DNA of 64,000 nucleotides from Allolobophora icterica (GCA_963556255.1 OY744607.1:44837284-44901283); one strand, 5' to 3'. Positions 43,301 through 55,096 are shown, counted from the first letter of the stretch. Translations and numbers: made by a program. The notes: a model not told the origin generated them from the letters alone.

Positions 43301-46300
43301 TACATACATACATACATACATACATACATACATACATACATACATACATACATACATACATACATACATAGTTATATTTCTATTGACGATGTTACTATGC
43401 CATGTTTGTTTTCTTAATTAGCAGGTCCATGAATACATTGACTACGACAAAAAGGCGGCTGAAGAAGCCCAGCTGTTGGACTCATCTCAGTGGATGTGGA
43501 ATGATGCCTCTGCAGCCAGGAACCACGAATCTGATCCAACTTCCTCATCCCACCGAGCAGTCATCTGTTACGAAGAACTTATGCAACCGATGATATTCCG
43601 AAAAGATGCGCAATGGAGGGGAAGACCAGACCCGGGCCAGGAGAGGCCAAACAACAAAAGTGCCTCGACCTCCGGAAATGTATTACAATCTGTGCCACAT
43701 TCGAATGAAGCTCCAAGGTATGCCATTGATCTAATTAATTTTTATAAGTTTTAGATTAATTTTGAATTACTTGAATTAACATTTCATTAAATTTTTGCCC
43801 TGGGCAATTTACATGACAATGATAACAAAGGGTTTTTGTTTTCTTTTGTTTAGTCCTAGTAATATTGAAAGCGTGACGAGGACAGAGACTGCGCCGTTCA
43901 ACGTTGACTCATCTGCTGGTTCCGAGAAAAAGGTATCTATATAACTGCATTAGGCCTAGGCCTATGTGTTTATTTGCACAGACAGTGTTGTTTTTTTTCA
44001 TCTCTTTTTAACTAATGAAAATTGATCTGTATACCTTAGTTGGAATCCGTGTATACTGATAGTTAAGTTCTTTAGTTAAGAGTTCTATCATTGTTTCTTT
44101 TACCTGCTGATCATATAACTTGATCGATGTTACCGTTAAAAGTATTGATTGTGCTGCCATTTACTTGTATTACGATAGATGTTAACAAGGTGGCCCTGCT
44201 AAGCGGGATCAAAATCCCTTTTGGGTCTCCTCTTGTTGCCAAAGTTCAAACTTTTATGTTGTATTTTCCTTGTACTTCAAATGGCTTCAATAAAAGGATT
44301 GATTGATTGATATATAACAAAAGCTTGCATCAGTTTATACCGAAATCACTTTGTATTGCGATCTTTGGTGACAACATCAAGCACCATGTATAACAACGTT
44401 CATGTTGTAATAAGACCCCATCCTAAAAAATTGAACATTTATATAGTGCCTTTATGGGTTCTCAAAAGGTGCTATATAAATGTTCACGTGATGCAATGCC
44501 TGAGTTCCATGTTCTCAATTATAAGTTATTTATTATTAGTATTATGCATTTATTAAGCACCACTATCTAATGACCAAAATTCAGTTGATGAGTGAAGGAC
44601 TTGCTCAAGGTCCCTACACAGTAACCGTCTCACAGGAGGCTTGAACCCGTATTTTCTGTTTTACAGTGTGAGTGCTGTAACCAATTGGCCACTGTGTCCC
44701 ATATATATATAGATATATATATTCAGACTTCACATTATATCAATGCATTTTATAGTTACTTACGTTGCTTTCTTATTCTCTGCAACCTGCTTATCTTTGC
44801 TTGCTGGTTGACTTGTTTGCTTTTCAATTCTGGTATCTTTAGGTAATTTTTTGATAATCACCATAAACCATGTTTAATCTGAAGTAACAATACTATTTTA
44901 TGAAATCTCTGAGGATTGACAACAGTTGAGAGGAGTCCTTACCTACTTGTACTTTACAGTTTCAAACGACTTCCCACAAAGTCAAAATTCCACCCAGACT
45001 TTGAGCTACGGTAGCCCTGGCTAAAACTTCACAGGTTCCTTAATCTGTTGTCTGTATTGAGGAGTTGTGCAAATCTCTTAAGTGTGCATGATATTTTAAT
45101 TGACAGGTGCACAAATATGTTGATTATGATAAGAAGCTGGTGGAAGACTCCGAGATGCATGACCCATTTGTACGACATTTGTGGACCGATGTGGCTGCAT
45201 CAGCAGCGAGTAACCATAACAACAGTGCCATATCATCATCCTCAAGTCAGCAGAGGGAGATCATCTCATATGAAGAGCTGTCGTGTCCAAGAAATTTAAA
45301 CAAACGATCTCGTGGTGCAAGAGGGAGAGGTCAGAACTTCCACCCGGGTCAGCACAATCCGAACAACAATGGACGAGGTGGGGCATTCAAAAGACAGTCT
45401 GGTTACAATGGACCACCGAACAAAATTCCAAGGTATGCTTTTGGTTGCTTGAAGAAAATATGAGTCTGAAGTTCATATTTGTTAAACAGTTCTATAGACT
45501 AGAATTAGAAATAGGTCATCTTTGTGATGCTGGACAGCATGGTTTGGAATATGCATAGTGAATTCTAAATTTTCTGCATTTTTAAAGATTTGAGGCAGTG
45601 TTGCATTTGTGCTTTCATTTGACAGGCCATCCTCTGGAGTCATTCAGGTAACCATTTCCTCCCCACATCATGCTTCGATATGAACCTGTTCCAAACTTAT
45701 CAAATCGTTTGCTTTCCTCAACGGCTTCGGTTTTGGAACTTCCTTTTTGACAGGGGTGTGCTGGATAGCAGCATTGTTAGTATGTCGGTCACACACATGA
45801 CACTTCTGATATATTTTCTGAAATTCTAGGTCAGGTTTGCTGTAGAACTTAAATGTTTGTTGTTGCCAATGATGTGCTCCACTAGCCATGAACGATGGAA
45901 GTGGCACATTTAGAAATTGGCGATGTAGGAACATTTGTGTATTGAGTAACCTGACAAGTATTTATTTCTTAGGTTGACTGGCAGTGAATTAGTGACAAGA
46001 AACAACTTCCCAGCGCTAATGCCAATGATGCCTTGCGGTTTCATTGATCCAAATGTCGCCGCCACTGAAAAAGAGGTACCTATTGGATGTTTTCCTTGCT
46101 GTTAATTAGTATAGACAATGCTTACACTGGCTTACGTTGTTTTGTTTGGTTAGTCAGTGGGTAATATTATTATTACAGAGGTTTTATATATGTAATTTTA
46201 CTCAGTGCTCGAAATGGACCGGAACGCACCGGAACGCCGTTCCGGTTCGTCAAATGAATTTAGCGTTCCGTTCCGGTTCGTCAAATGAATTATTGTGGAA

Positions 46301-49300
46301 AATACTATGAAATTAACGTGAATGCTCCCATATCTTTGACTAGCGTTCCGTTTCGTGAAATTTTCCATTTCGAGCACTGATTTTACTGTGTTCAGTATTG
46401 GTGATGCTTAATTTTGTTGTTGTCCCATTGTGATCGGTATAAAATATTGAATTTCACCTTTTGTTGTTAATGCTGGACAACTGTGTATTGTTATTCTGAA
46501 ATAAAGATTTAAAGTTACATTTTAAGAGCCTGCAAACAACTCCACTGATTCCGTTAAAGGTGCCATATAAATTTCTAATTACATAACCTGCAGATGTTTG
46601 GGAGGTAGTTGTTGATTGTGCCATGGATACTTGGCTTTTGTTCGATGCATGTCAATTAACGTTCGTAGGAAATGTTTGAGAAACTGCAGCCAGTCATCAA
46701 CCCAAATGCACGAAAACCGCTGAGCAACAAGCAGAGGAGGAAAATCGAGAAGGCGAAATTTTACAAGGAGAAGCTACGACAGCAGCTGGAGAAGGAAAAG
46801 GATCGGATTTCCGTTCAGAAGAAGCTTCAGTGTCGCTTCTTCTCTTACGGAAATTGCACCAAGGTCAGCCTTGCTTTAGATGAACTCGCTCCGGTCTCTT
46901 GTTGCAGTTGGTTAGGATTGAGATACAGTACACGTATTACAGTACACGCATTACATGTACAGTACATGTATTACATGTTCAGTACTAGATGTTTGCCCGT
47001 CCTAAGACAGTATTTCAATTTTCAATATATTTAAAGTCTTTTTCCCACGCAAAGTAGCGAATAAAACTGATTATATCGCAGCGTGCGCTATATCAAATAT
47101 ACCGTCGCTAAATAGGCCTATTCGAGAGTCGTAATAATAGTTCCAACCTTTAAAACATTAATAAAATTAATTATTGCCTGTCCTAATTAATAGGGTTTAA
47201 TAGAAATTTTGAAATGTATTTCCAAGTGAACAGGCAGTAGGCCTATTATTTATCAGCGCTAGGCTATATCAACTCGAGTCGCGAACAGCTGTTTGGGTCG
47301 CTTTCAGTCCATTTTGTTATATTTCTGGTCCGTTTAAACCTGTTAAGCTGTCGTTTAAGCGTTTTCGCTGCCTAAAGCAATTAGTCTAAGGCTGTTTGAA
47401 GCCGTTATTTGAAAAGTGCAGCCGTTTATGCTATATTGAAATTTACTTTTAAAGAATTGAGTTAACAGATTGCCCCGTTTTAATATGGCGATTTTGTAAA
47501 GTGACGTCATTCATCATGAATATTAATTAGTTTGAAGCGGTGGCTTGTGTCGATTATTTGGTCGCCCAATGAGAAGGCACAACTGGCATGACATGCAAAG
47601 TTCACGGCAGTGCAATAAACTGGCGTAACATGCAAAGTTAACGCCGTTGCGATAGGGTTTTATATTATATATATGTGTGTGTGTGTGTCTGTATAAACTG
47701 CTTTAATAATAATAATAATTTGTATGTAGATATGTATTTGTATGTATTTTATCATGTATGTGTCTAGAAACTATGTAGCACCTTAAAAGCACATAACTAA
47801 AGTGCTGCCTTTGCTTGTCTAAATTTTGAAATTTATTTAAAAACAGTCCAGTAAGTTCATCAAGTTGGCAAACAATGGTTCTGATAACTAGAATAGTCAC
47901 CGCGGAGCATGTAAAGAGATTGAACAATCTGTTGCTGTTATCTTAATTTAATTTGAATGAGTAGCTCTGCATGGTTTGAACTGTTACGTGTTGTGTTAGG
48001 GTGAATCTCCTTAGAGATTGCCAATCTGATGTAATCACAAGGCTGCAGTTGACAGCTGTTAAAGTAAAATAATGTTGAACGAGAATTTGTCTTGTAACTA
48101 TTAGTCACTAGCAGTTTTCTTTACTTTTACTTAATACAGTTAAGTAAATGCTGCATGATTTCCAGGGTGACGACTGTCCGTTCAGTCATGATTTTGTGCC
48201 ACAAAAGAAGCAGGAGCTGTGCAAATTCTATATCATGAGCTTCTGTGAGAAAGGAGCAAACTGCATCTACTATCACAACGATTGGCCGTGTAAATTCTTC
48301 CACGTTTTTCGTTCGTGCACGCAAGGCGATGCGTGCCGATTTTCCCACCAGCCGCTGACGGACGAAACGAGACCACTGCTCGAGAAGGTGAATTTCTTCT
48401 ATTTATTTATTACGAACATTTTTAACACACACAAAGTCACACAGAAGTGAGAATCTATGTATTCTGATGTCAATCTGAGTGGGAAACTTCTGCTTCTATC
48501 GAAAGTCACTTCTAAACAAATCCACATTCAAATTCACTATGCTTTAGGCAAATCTAGTCCTGATAAGGGTATGGTACGCTGGAGCACTGTAGCCAAGTGG
48601 TTGTAGCGTTCGACTTGTAATGCAGAGAGTACGAGGTAGAGCCTCTGGAGGCGGTTACAGTTGAGCAAGTCCTTAACTCAGCTGCTTTGCACCATCAGTT
48701 CTCTGTCGTATGGTTGTGTGTGCACTTCTGAACTTTGAAAGAAGGGCAATATCAAATGCAGTTGTATTGTGCTAGGTAGGGGTCAGCCGGGTAGACATTT
48801 TCCACCGAGTACCGAATCCGAGTATTTGGATGTACTATTTGCCGGATCCTTGTACGAACCGAGTACCATTTGTTCCATATGCGGAGCTTCACATTTTCAT
48901 GTAATGATAACTTATCGAAATAAGTTTCTGTATTTGTAATAACTGACTAATACATCTTGAATTTTAAAAATAAATAATCAATGAAATGGACTTGACATCT
49001 GTTGTGGACTTTCGGTCTGGTGTTTATTGTACTTTCTTCTTCAAAATGAATATGCTAGATGAAGCTCAAAGCTGATATTATGAGCCTACAAATTCCGGCT
49101 AGTGAGGCAAACAAGCAACTATTTGTGTGTACAGTATTTGCCGAGGCGAATACTTCCGAATAGTGCCAAAAAACGGGATATTCGGCCGAGGCAAATGTCC
49201 GAGGCGATTTCCGGCTGACCGCTAGTACTAGGTAATGTAAGGTAATTCTAAATATTCATAATATGAGTCCTTGGAGGTGTGGCCTGCAAGTTGAGGGAAC

Positions 49301-51434
49301 TTTGGGTTGAAGCAATCTGCTATCCTACCACTTTAAAGGTAATGAGGTATTAGGAAATGTCCAGATGGGGTTTCAAGTAGAGGGGCAGAAGACTTAATGA
49401 TGTCCATTCACATGTCCAGACAACAGGATTCAGTCCAACACAAATCTTTAAGCTGCCCTCGAACATTTGAGAATCCAGGCTTAAGTCTTTGCATTTGGGG
49501 CCCACACTAAACTTTAAAAAGCTGCAAAATACTGCAGAACAGAAAGCTTGACAAAGTACAATTACCACTTTTGAGTTTTTGCTGCTTGTGGGACTTCCTT
49601 TTGTCGTGCTATTGTAAAGATTTATGAATTGATGTTTCTCATTTCAACTTTATGTTTCAGTCACTGAATGACGGCATTCCAAATTGCAGTCCAGCTTCTT
49701 CGAAACCTTTAGAGTTCAGTCAGCCTATCAGTGGTTCAAATTTGCCACCAGTAACGGCAAGCAATGAAACTCCAAGGTATGTTCACACTCAATTTTTCAT
49801 ATTTCTGTATTAAAAATTTTGCATATCTCATTTAACTTAACACATGTTACAGTGTATGGCCACCTTGGCAGACTGATTGGTCAGCTGACGAATCAATTAT
49901 ATTATATTGTACAGTTTACAATTAAAACATTAAGATCGTGAATACAGTGTGATGAAGATATCTATGAGATCCAGCACCTATATCCGAAACATACGGTATT
50001 TATCGATTTAATACTTAAATGTGTGCACCATAATGGTTAGCACGTTGGACTGTCAACCCGAGAGGTCAGAGGTTACAAATACCCACGAGAGCATAAATTT
50101 GTTAGGTGATTTCTGCTCCACCTGCACCCCTAGCCAACTCAGCAATAATGAGGACATTGACCGTATGCTGTCAGTGGGAAGATGAGACAGCGAGGGAGAA
50201 GACCGGTCATCCAGCCTCATATGCCAAGACCAAGAAAATGAAGTCTCCAACAATTCATACCTGTGGCTGCCTCTCGGGCTAGCTTGAGGGACTGCTTGTC
50301 TTCTGTAAGTAAGTGTGAAATAAAGAAGACTCGAAGGTGAAAGCTAGAAACAGGCGAGTCAAAAAAGAAAAGGAACTTGAAGAAGGGTAGTTTTGAGCTG
50401 AGTGGCAGAAGGAATTATGGGAGAGAAAGAAAACATGGAGTAAACAGTAAACAATGGGGTATAGAGTAAACATTTGGGTAAACAGTAAGCAATGGGGTAA
50501 ACAGTGAAGAGTGCAGTATGCAGTGAAGTTAAATGAACTGTATAGATGCTGTATTTTTAACTGGTATGTACATTGGGGTAACATTGGGTTTGTGCTAGTC
50601 ATGTTGCTAAATTCGCACTCTACCAGAATGAGCAATAATAGCACTTTGCCATGTTAGATTGGTTAATTATGATTTTATTGTTGCAGGATTTTGGGAGACA
50701 ATACATCAGCAATGATTCCATTTTACGGTGCAGAAAATTTGAAGCATACTCCGACTGTTACTGGACAAATGCCTCCGGCCACCAATGATCCTGGTTTTGA
50801 CCCGATCCACCAAGAACCGTGGAATAAAAAACTGGAACCCATTGACCTCGATGAAACTCACCATCCACAACTGCCATCTGGTGTTGAATCCAGCAATCCA
50901 ACGTTTTTGCAAGATCCGCGCGTGGAGCGATACCGTACGGCGGGAAAACCCACAGAAAGATCAGTTATTCGTGGCAATGCGCCGGATATAAGTGAATCCG
51001 TTGTCATCGGATCTGGTAGTGACAGTTGCAGCGACTCAAAGTTCTTAGCTTCATCTTCTGAACAGAAATCGATCCATAGCAGTTTTGTCTCTGATAGCAT
51101 AAAACTTTTTTCGGGCAGTCACAATGCGTTCTCTGCTGCCTGTGGTGCTTTTACCAGTCTTGCATCGACCGATTTTACAGCGAAATCTAAGGAGCCATTC
51201 TCGTCATCTTGTTCATCATCTTTGTTGTTGCTGTCAACATCTTCTGATTTGGATAAAACTCGGTCTGACGAACTCAAAATGAAAACGGCCAGGCATTTTT
51301 CTCTGCCGCTAACCCGTCATGCCACTCGAGGTATTGGAGACGGGAGACTCGCTCGAAATAGAGCAACAGGGATGGCTATGATGTCAAACGGTCCCGCAGA
51401 CCCAGCTCTTCCACAACCACCATCAGTCAATTAG
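40322..51434 (+). CDS. ZC3H4/6/8: Three-CCCH zinc-finger protein of the ZC3H4/ZC3H6/ZC3H8 (suppressor of sable) family, complete, 10 coding exons
   Basis: Members of this family are nuclear RNA-binding proteins; ZC3H4 and fly Su(s) limit unproductive transcription. Exons: 40322..40445, 41098..41240, 43425..43717, 43854..43932, 45107..45432, 45973..46075, 46669..46863, 48166..48387, 49661..49776, 50687..51434. All junctions are GT-AG with consistent phase, giving 782 residues plus TAG. A Lys-rich stretch (SSPKKKKKKKQNKR) closes exon 2, a possible nuclear signal. A basic helical region (KPLSNKQRRKIEKAKFYKEK) precedes the zinc fingers CRFFSYGNC-x5-C-x3-H, CKFYIMSFC-x5-C-x3-H and CKFFHVFRSC-x5-C-x3-H, followed by PLTDETRPLLEK, which matches the family's post-finger motif. 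The C-terminal exon is Ser-rich with a DPRVERYR motif. It is shorter than human ZC3H4/6 (over 1,000 residues). Assignment among the three paralogues is not possible. Confidence 0.92.
41785..42180 (+). mobile_element. LINE-like 3' end
   Basis: Plus-strand translation keeps GPSSWDKLL, the usual terminal motif, then 'gtggcgctatataaatttac' and an ACCATT-type tail. The upstream part is shared with 18113..18240. It lies in a ZC3H intron. Confidence 0.55.
43256..43371. repeat. (ACAT)n microsatellite
   Basis: About 28 perfect tetranucleotide units, 54 bp before the ZC3H exon 43425..43717. Confidence 0.98.
43425..43717 (+). CDS. ZC3H4/6/8: ZC3H gene, first copy of a duplicated exon
   Basis: The exon (phase 0 in, phase 2 out, donor CCAAG/GTATG) reads VHEYIDYDKKAAEEAQLLDS and onward to HRAVICYEELMQP, then a Gly/Arg/Asn-rich stretch ending APR. 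The exon at 45107 has the same phases, the same opening VH-x-Y-x-DYDKK and the same YEEL block. The following exon (43854..43932, SPSNIESVTRTETAP) likewise pairs with 45973..46075. Confidence 0.88.
44160..44312 (+). mobile_element. LINE 3'-terminal fragment
   Basis: 'gctaagcgggatcaaaatcc' corresponds to the 3' UTR of the LINE at 27845..28860 (cgggac...gtcccgct-type), and it ends in a (GATT)n tail. Confidence 0.6.
44530..44702 (-). repeat. tRNA-derived SINE, family D
   Basis: 'gtgaaggacttgctcaaggt' followed by the B-box complement (gcttgaaccc) and 'ccaattggccactgtgtccc'. It lies in a ZC3H intron. Confidence 0.78.
45107..45432 (+). CDS. ZC3H4/6/8: ZC3H gene, second copy of the duplicated exon, RGG-like
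   Basis: The exon reads VHKYVDYDKKLVEDSEMHDP, continues to EIISYEELSCPRN, then a basic Gly/Arg/Asn-rich segment (RSRGARGRGQNFHPGQ, NNNGRGGAFKRQ) resembling RGG-type RNA-binding tails, and ends KIPR at donor CCAAG/GTATG. It joins in phase to 45973..46075 (LTGSELVTRNNFPALMPMMP). Confidence 0.88.
46203..46379. mobile_element. 177-bp hAT-type MITE in a ZC3H intron
   Basis: Inverted termini CAGTGCTCGAAATGGA and TCCATTTCGAGCACTG are flanked by a perfect 8-bp target-site duplication ATTTTACT (46195..46202 and 46380..46387). The interior repeats 'cgttccggttcgtcaaatga'. No ORF. Confidence 0.95.
46669..48387 (+). CDS. ZC3H4/6/8: ZC3H zinc-finger exons (two exons, finger 1 split by an intron)
   Basis: Exon 46669..46863 ends ...CRFFSYGNCTK and exon 48166..48387 opens GDDCPFSH, so a 1.3-kb intron interrupts the first CCCH finger between its second and third Cys. 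The second exon holds fingers 2 and 3 complete. Cys spacings are C7C5C3H, C7C5C3H and C8C5C3H, and all twelve zinc ligands are present. The order and linkers match ZC3H4/6/8. Confidence 0.93.
48585..48775 (+). repeat. tRNA-derived SINE, family D, plus orientation
   Basis: Head 'tagccaagtggttgtagcgt', then 'tgagcaagtccttaactcag' and the end 'aagaagggcaatatcaa', mirroring 95..318. Confidence 0.75.
48781..49220. mobile_element. Probable MITE with GGTCAGCCGG termini
   Basis: Inverted ends GGTCAGCCGG and CCGGCTGACC, with sub-terminal inverted similarity (gagtaccgaatccgagtatt versus gcgaatacttccgaatag). Flanks 'gctaggta' and 'gctagtac' are only a partial target-site match. No ORF. It lies in a ZC3H intron. 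Confidence 0.65.
50020..50308 (+). repeat. tRNA-derived SINE, family B
   Basis: Head 'ataatggttagcacgttgga', B-box region 'aggttacaaatac', tail 'gggactgcttgtcttctg'. It lies in the last ZC3H intron. Confidence 0.82.
50687..51434 (+). CDS. ZC3H4/6/8: ZC3H terminal exon, Ser-rich tail
   Basis: The last exon adds one base to an Arg codon split from 49661..49776 and encodes 248 residues to TAG. No folded domain is visible. It has a DPRVERYR motif (DPR repeats recur in ZC3H4/6 tails), long Ser runs and a basic end. The 3' UTR that follows carries a SINE. Confidence 0.88.
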
Positions 51435-52039
51435 TGACTGCTTGCAAACTGAAAATTAGTATAAGTGTTGAAATTAATGCCATTGATTATGGGTGGAAAT
51501 AATGTGATAACCTTTTGTTCATGTTTAAAAATAACAAGCTGCTAGTTGAACAGGAAAAGTATTTGACACGACTTTAGTTTTAATTCACTTCGTTATAGTT
51601 GGCTGCCATTGCGACTGTATAAAATTTGCTGCAAAATTATTGATAACGAATTTGACTTTGGTGTTGTTCATGAGAAGTGAATTTGGTTTTCTCAGATGTT
51701 TGTTGTTGTAATTGTTTGATGTTTTCGGGTGAGCAGTTAATTTGTTCTGTGACCTCGATATAATCTGTTGTTACATCCCCAACCAGCAATATCGTATGTT
51801 GAAGATATAGTGACAGTATTTCCATATGGGCTTAATATGTCCTACACTTCGGCTGTTACGAGTCGACATTTGCAGGCCATAATGGAACCCATGTGGGAAT
51901 GTTGGCATATTATAAGTAAGTAAGTGTATTCTTTATCGCCATATCTTTGCAGTAAGTTTCTTTGTGAATTATGTATGTTAATTTTACATGGCCAGTTTTT
52001 GGGGCACAATATATGTTATTATTATTTCTGGTATTTGTC

Positions 52040-52192
52040 ATTTATTACCCACAGCAGGTCATTGAATCTGAGCTGAAAAGCAGTTGTGAGTTAAAGACTT
52101 GCTTGCACAGTAACCATTTCAGGGGAGTCTTGAACCCGTTACTCTCCATGTTACAAGCCAAGCGCTCTAACCATTCGACTACTGTGTCCTGC
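52040..52192 (-). repeat. SINE family D copy in the ZC3H 3' UTR
   Basis: Degenerate copy with 'cttgaacccgttactctcca' and 'ccattcgactactgtgtcct'. Confidence 0.65.
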
Positions 52193-52382
52193 GTATATCA
52201 CCACAGTGTGCTATATAATACGTGTATGTATAGCTCCTATTGAGCCCTTGTGAATGCAAAACATGGTACAACTAGAGTGTGCTTTTGTACTGTTTCTAAT
52301 TTGGTTTGTAGTTGCTTGTTCTAAGGTCATAATTGCCATGTTACCTTCTATGAGAAATTGGTGTCTTGTCTGCCTTTGCAGT

Positions 52383-52388
52383 AATAAA
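52383..52388 (+). terminator. Possible polyadenylation signal of the ZC3H gene
   Basis: AATAAA about 950 bp after the ZC3H stop, followed within 40 bp by a T/G-rich stretch. The 3.3-kb hAT element begins 130 bp further on, which would put it just outside the transcript. Confidence 0.4.
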
Positions 52389-52911
52389 ATGTGTCGAATC
52401 TTTAAATGCTGTTGTTTGTTTTACCTGTGATAATTATTATTATTATTGCATTGGTTTTGTATATCACCCCATCAAGATTATCTACTCAGGATAATCCTAT
52501 CTAATGACATATATACAGGGCTTAAAGTGTGAATGGACGGTCATGGACGGCGTCCAGGCACTTCTTTTCAAGGCTGGACGCCGTCCTGCCACTTATTAGG
52601 CCAGCACGGCCTGGACGCCGTCCATGCAGCGTCCATGCAGTGGCGTCACAATCATGTAACGAGGGTGGACAAAGTTTTAAAAAAATTTCATGTTTTTCCC
52701 GCCTAGGTCTCAGCTGCTTTGCATGATATGCCGGGCCACTGCAGACGTATACATGTAAGTGTGGCGTCTGCCAGTCTGGTCTATACTAGGTCACCCTGAT
52801 TTGTCGGAAGTATTTGACCCTGGTCGACCTAGTTGTGCATGAGCCAGATTCTCTAGGCTCCAGCGCTAAGAAATGCTGGTAATATAATCTGCCTTGTTCG
52901 TCGTTCTCTCG

Positions 52912-52916
<5 letters not shown>

Positions 52917-52957
<41 letters not shown>
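52917..52957. repeat. (TC)n microsatellite
   Basis: About 19 CT units inside the 3.3-kb hAT element. Confidence 0.95.
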
Positions 52958-52959
<2 letters not shown>

Positions 52960-53217
52960 TTCTGTCGCTATGTCTCTGTAGCAGTCTGTCTCTGTCAAAG
53001 TCTCTCTAAAAGCGCCTGTGCACACTACATTGTCTCCACACGACTGCAATGTTCATTCTTCATCTGAATTTAAAGTATAGTCCTATTCGTTTACTTTTAA
53101 ACAAAGAAACGACTTTAAATTAAATTTTTAATCGCCGGCTAAAACCCTTCTGAACCAGAAACTATTATAAAAACGCAACTGATGGTAAGGAACTTCTAAA
53201 TTTAAAATAGTAGTTTG

Positions 53218-53440
53218 TTGCGGGACGCGGTGGTATAGTGCTATGTTCTGTGCCTTGCAACTGGAGGGTCGCAGGTTCGAATCTACCTCAAGCCACTGCG
53301 TAGCAACCTTGGACAAGTTGCTCACCTACAATTGTCTGTGAGGAAGGCAACGGGAAACCACCTCACTCACCTCATCCCCGGGTGGCATAAAGCCAATGGA
53401 CCTGCCTTCGGACAGAGAACTCATCATCATTATCAATTTA
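53218..53440 (+). repeat. tRNA-derived SINE, family C
   Basis: Head 'gggacgcggtggtatagtgc' with B box 'gcaggttcgaatc', then 'caacgggaaaccacctcact' and a (CATCAT) tail. Only copy seen in the window; nested in the hAT element. Confidence 0.78.
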
Positions 53441-54474
53441 TCATCATCAGTTTGTTGCACTTGCTTTGCTGTTTAAGTAGTACATAAGTAATCTGCTTCA
53501 CTTCGTGAAACATTACTAATGCATTTTACTTAAACCTTAAACGTTACGCTGTGAATCTGTTAAAATAAAAAAAGTAGTCTAGAGAAAGTTGATTACATGA
53601 TTGTCTATAAGGATAAGCTCACTCCTATCAGCACTGAAGTAATAGAGCAATTTTGTTAAGATGATAGCTTAAAATGCTACCACTACAATGTCAAAATTAA
53701 AAAAGTCCTAAATTAACATGACAGCTTGAAATGCTACCATTAGGCCTACAATGTCGAAATTCAAAACATTTCTAAAAATTTAGTTAAGATGACATCTTAA
53801 AATGCTACCATTACAATGTCGAAATTCAAAAAATTTCTAAACATTTTGTTAAGATGGCAGCTTAAAATAGGCCTACTACCATTACAGTGTCGAAACTCAA
53901 AAAATTTCTAAAACCCTTCCCCTGCTCGGCGCTGCGCCCCTCGGCGATCATCCTTCGGACGCTCGTTCGCCCCCTCCACAAACCTTGACCCCCCCGAAGA
54001 GGGGGGTACTTGATCAAACACTGCTACTTTATATTCAATATAAAATTGGACTGGTGTCAAGATAAATATGACACGATTACAAGACTTTTAGTATTCAGCT
54101 GCTAATTTATTTGGCCCAGTATGAGAATTGTAGAAAAAAGACTGGGGAGGGGTTAGACCTTGATTCACGTGGAGTTTGGGTGTGCAATGAAGACTTTACT
54201 ATGGGGTCCTAAGAAAGACTAGGGGGTTGAACCCCCCTAACCCCCCGACAATTCTCACCCTGATTTGGCCTAATTTTCTCAAATATCGCATGGATATGAT
54301 ACCGTGCATGGGCTCAGAGCTTCATCATTCTTAGTCAATCAATGTCTAGCAAGAAAAACCTGCTATCAGTCGACTACTTTTGTTTATCAAAGTGCATGAA
54401 ACTCACCTACGAGCATTCTAAAGTGAGTTTGTTGCTAAGCGCGAGTCACGGAAACTGATATTTGGTGACATTAA

Positions 54475-55096
54475 CCCTTGAACGGTAACCTGGGGGTAAT
54501 TTCTACCCTCAGATTGTTGTAACTGCAGCTATTAAAGGAAGTATTAGAAATTTTTACAATCGCTTTGGTGACTTTCCCTAATATTGACCATCCTTCAAAT
54601 TAAGTGAAAAAAAATTATGCATAGGGCCCCCCGGGATACTGTCAACATATTTTCAATAATTATGGCGGCAAAAAACGAGATGTTATGAAGAAAACCTAAT
54701 TGCAAAGGAGAATATAAATGGAAACTAATGCTTGAGCTGAATTGAGCCGCCTGGGTCTTGCAGCCATGCCCCGAAAATTTATAGTAGTAATAGTTATGCT
54801 AGCAGTAACGGTAATCGTAATAATAACAGAAAAACATTCAATAACATGAATATTAGCAAAACCGACAGTTGGTTTTATGTCAATAACGCAATGACGTCAT
54901 CGTAATGACGTCAGTCCTCTGCATAGAATACCTAATCGTGTTAAATACAAAGAATATTATCAAACTAGGCCTATGATGTACTGTATCGTTAGAAAAATTC
55001 GTTCCTACCTCACAAACAACAGCAGTTACCCCCGGGGGTATAAAACAACCCCAGGTTACCGAGGACCGGTGTAAAAAAAAGGTAACCGTTCAAGGG
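54475..55096. mobile_element. 622-bp piggyBac-like non-autonomous element (TTAA target)
   Basis: Inverted termini CCCTTGAACGGTAACC and GGTAACCGTTCAAGGG are bounded on both sides by TTAA (54471..54474 and 55097..55100). TTAA duplication with CCC-starting ends is the piggyBac hallmark. No ORF. Nested inside the 3.3-kb hAT element. Confidence 0.92.

Noticed and set aside
50279..50644. 121-codon minus-strand ORF in the last ZC3H intron
   Set aside because: Leu/His/Thr-rich translation of a low-complexity 'gtaaacagtaagcaatgggg' stretch and a SINE end; no splice logic.
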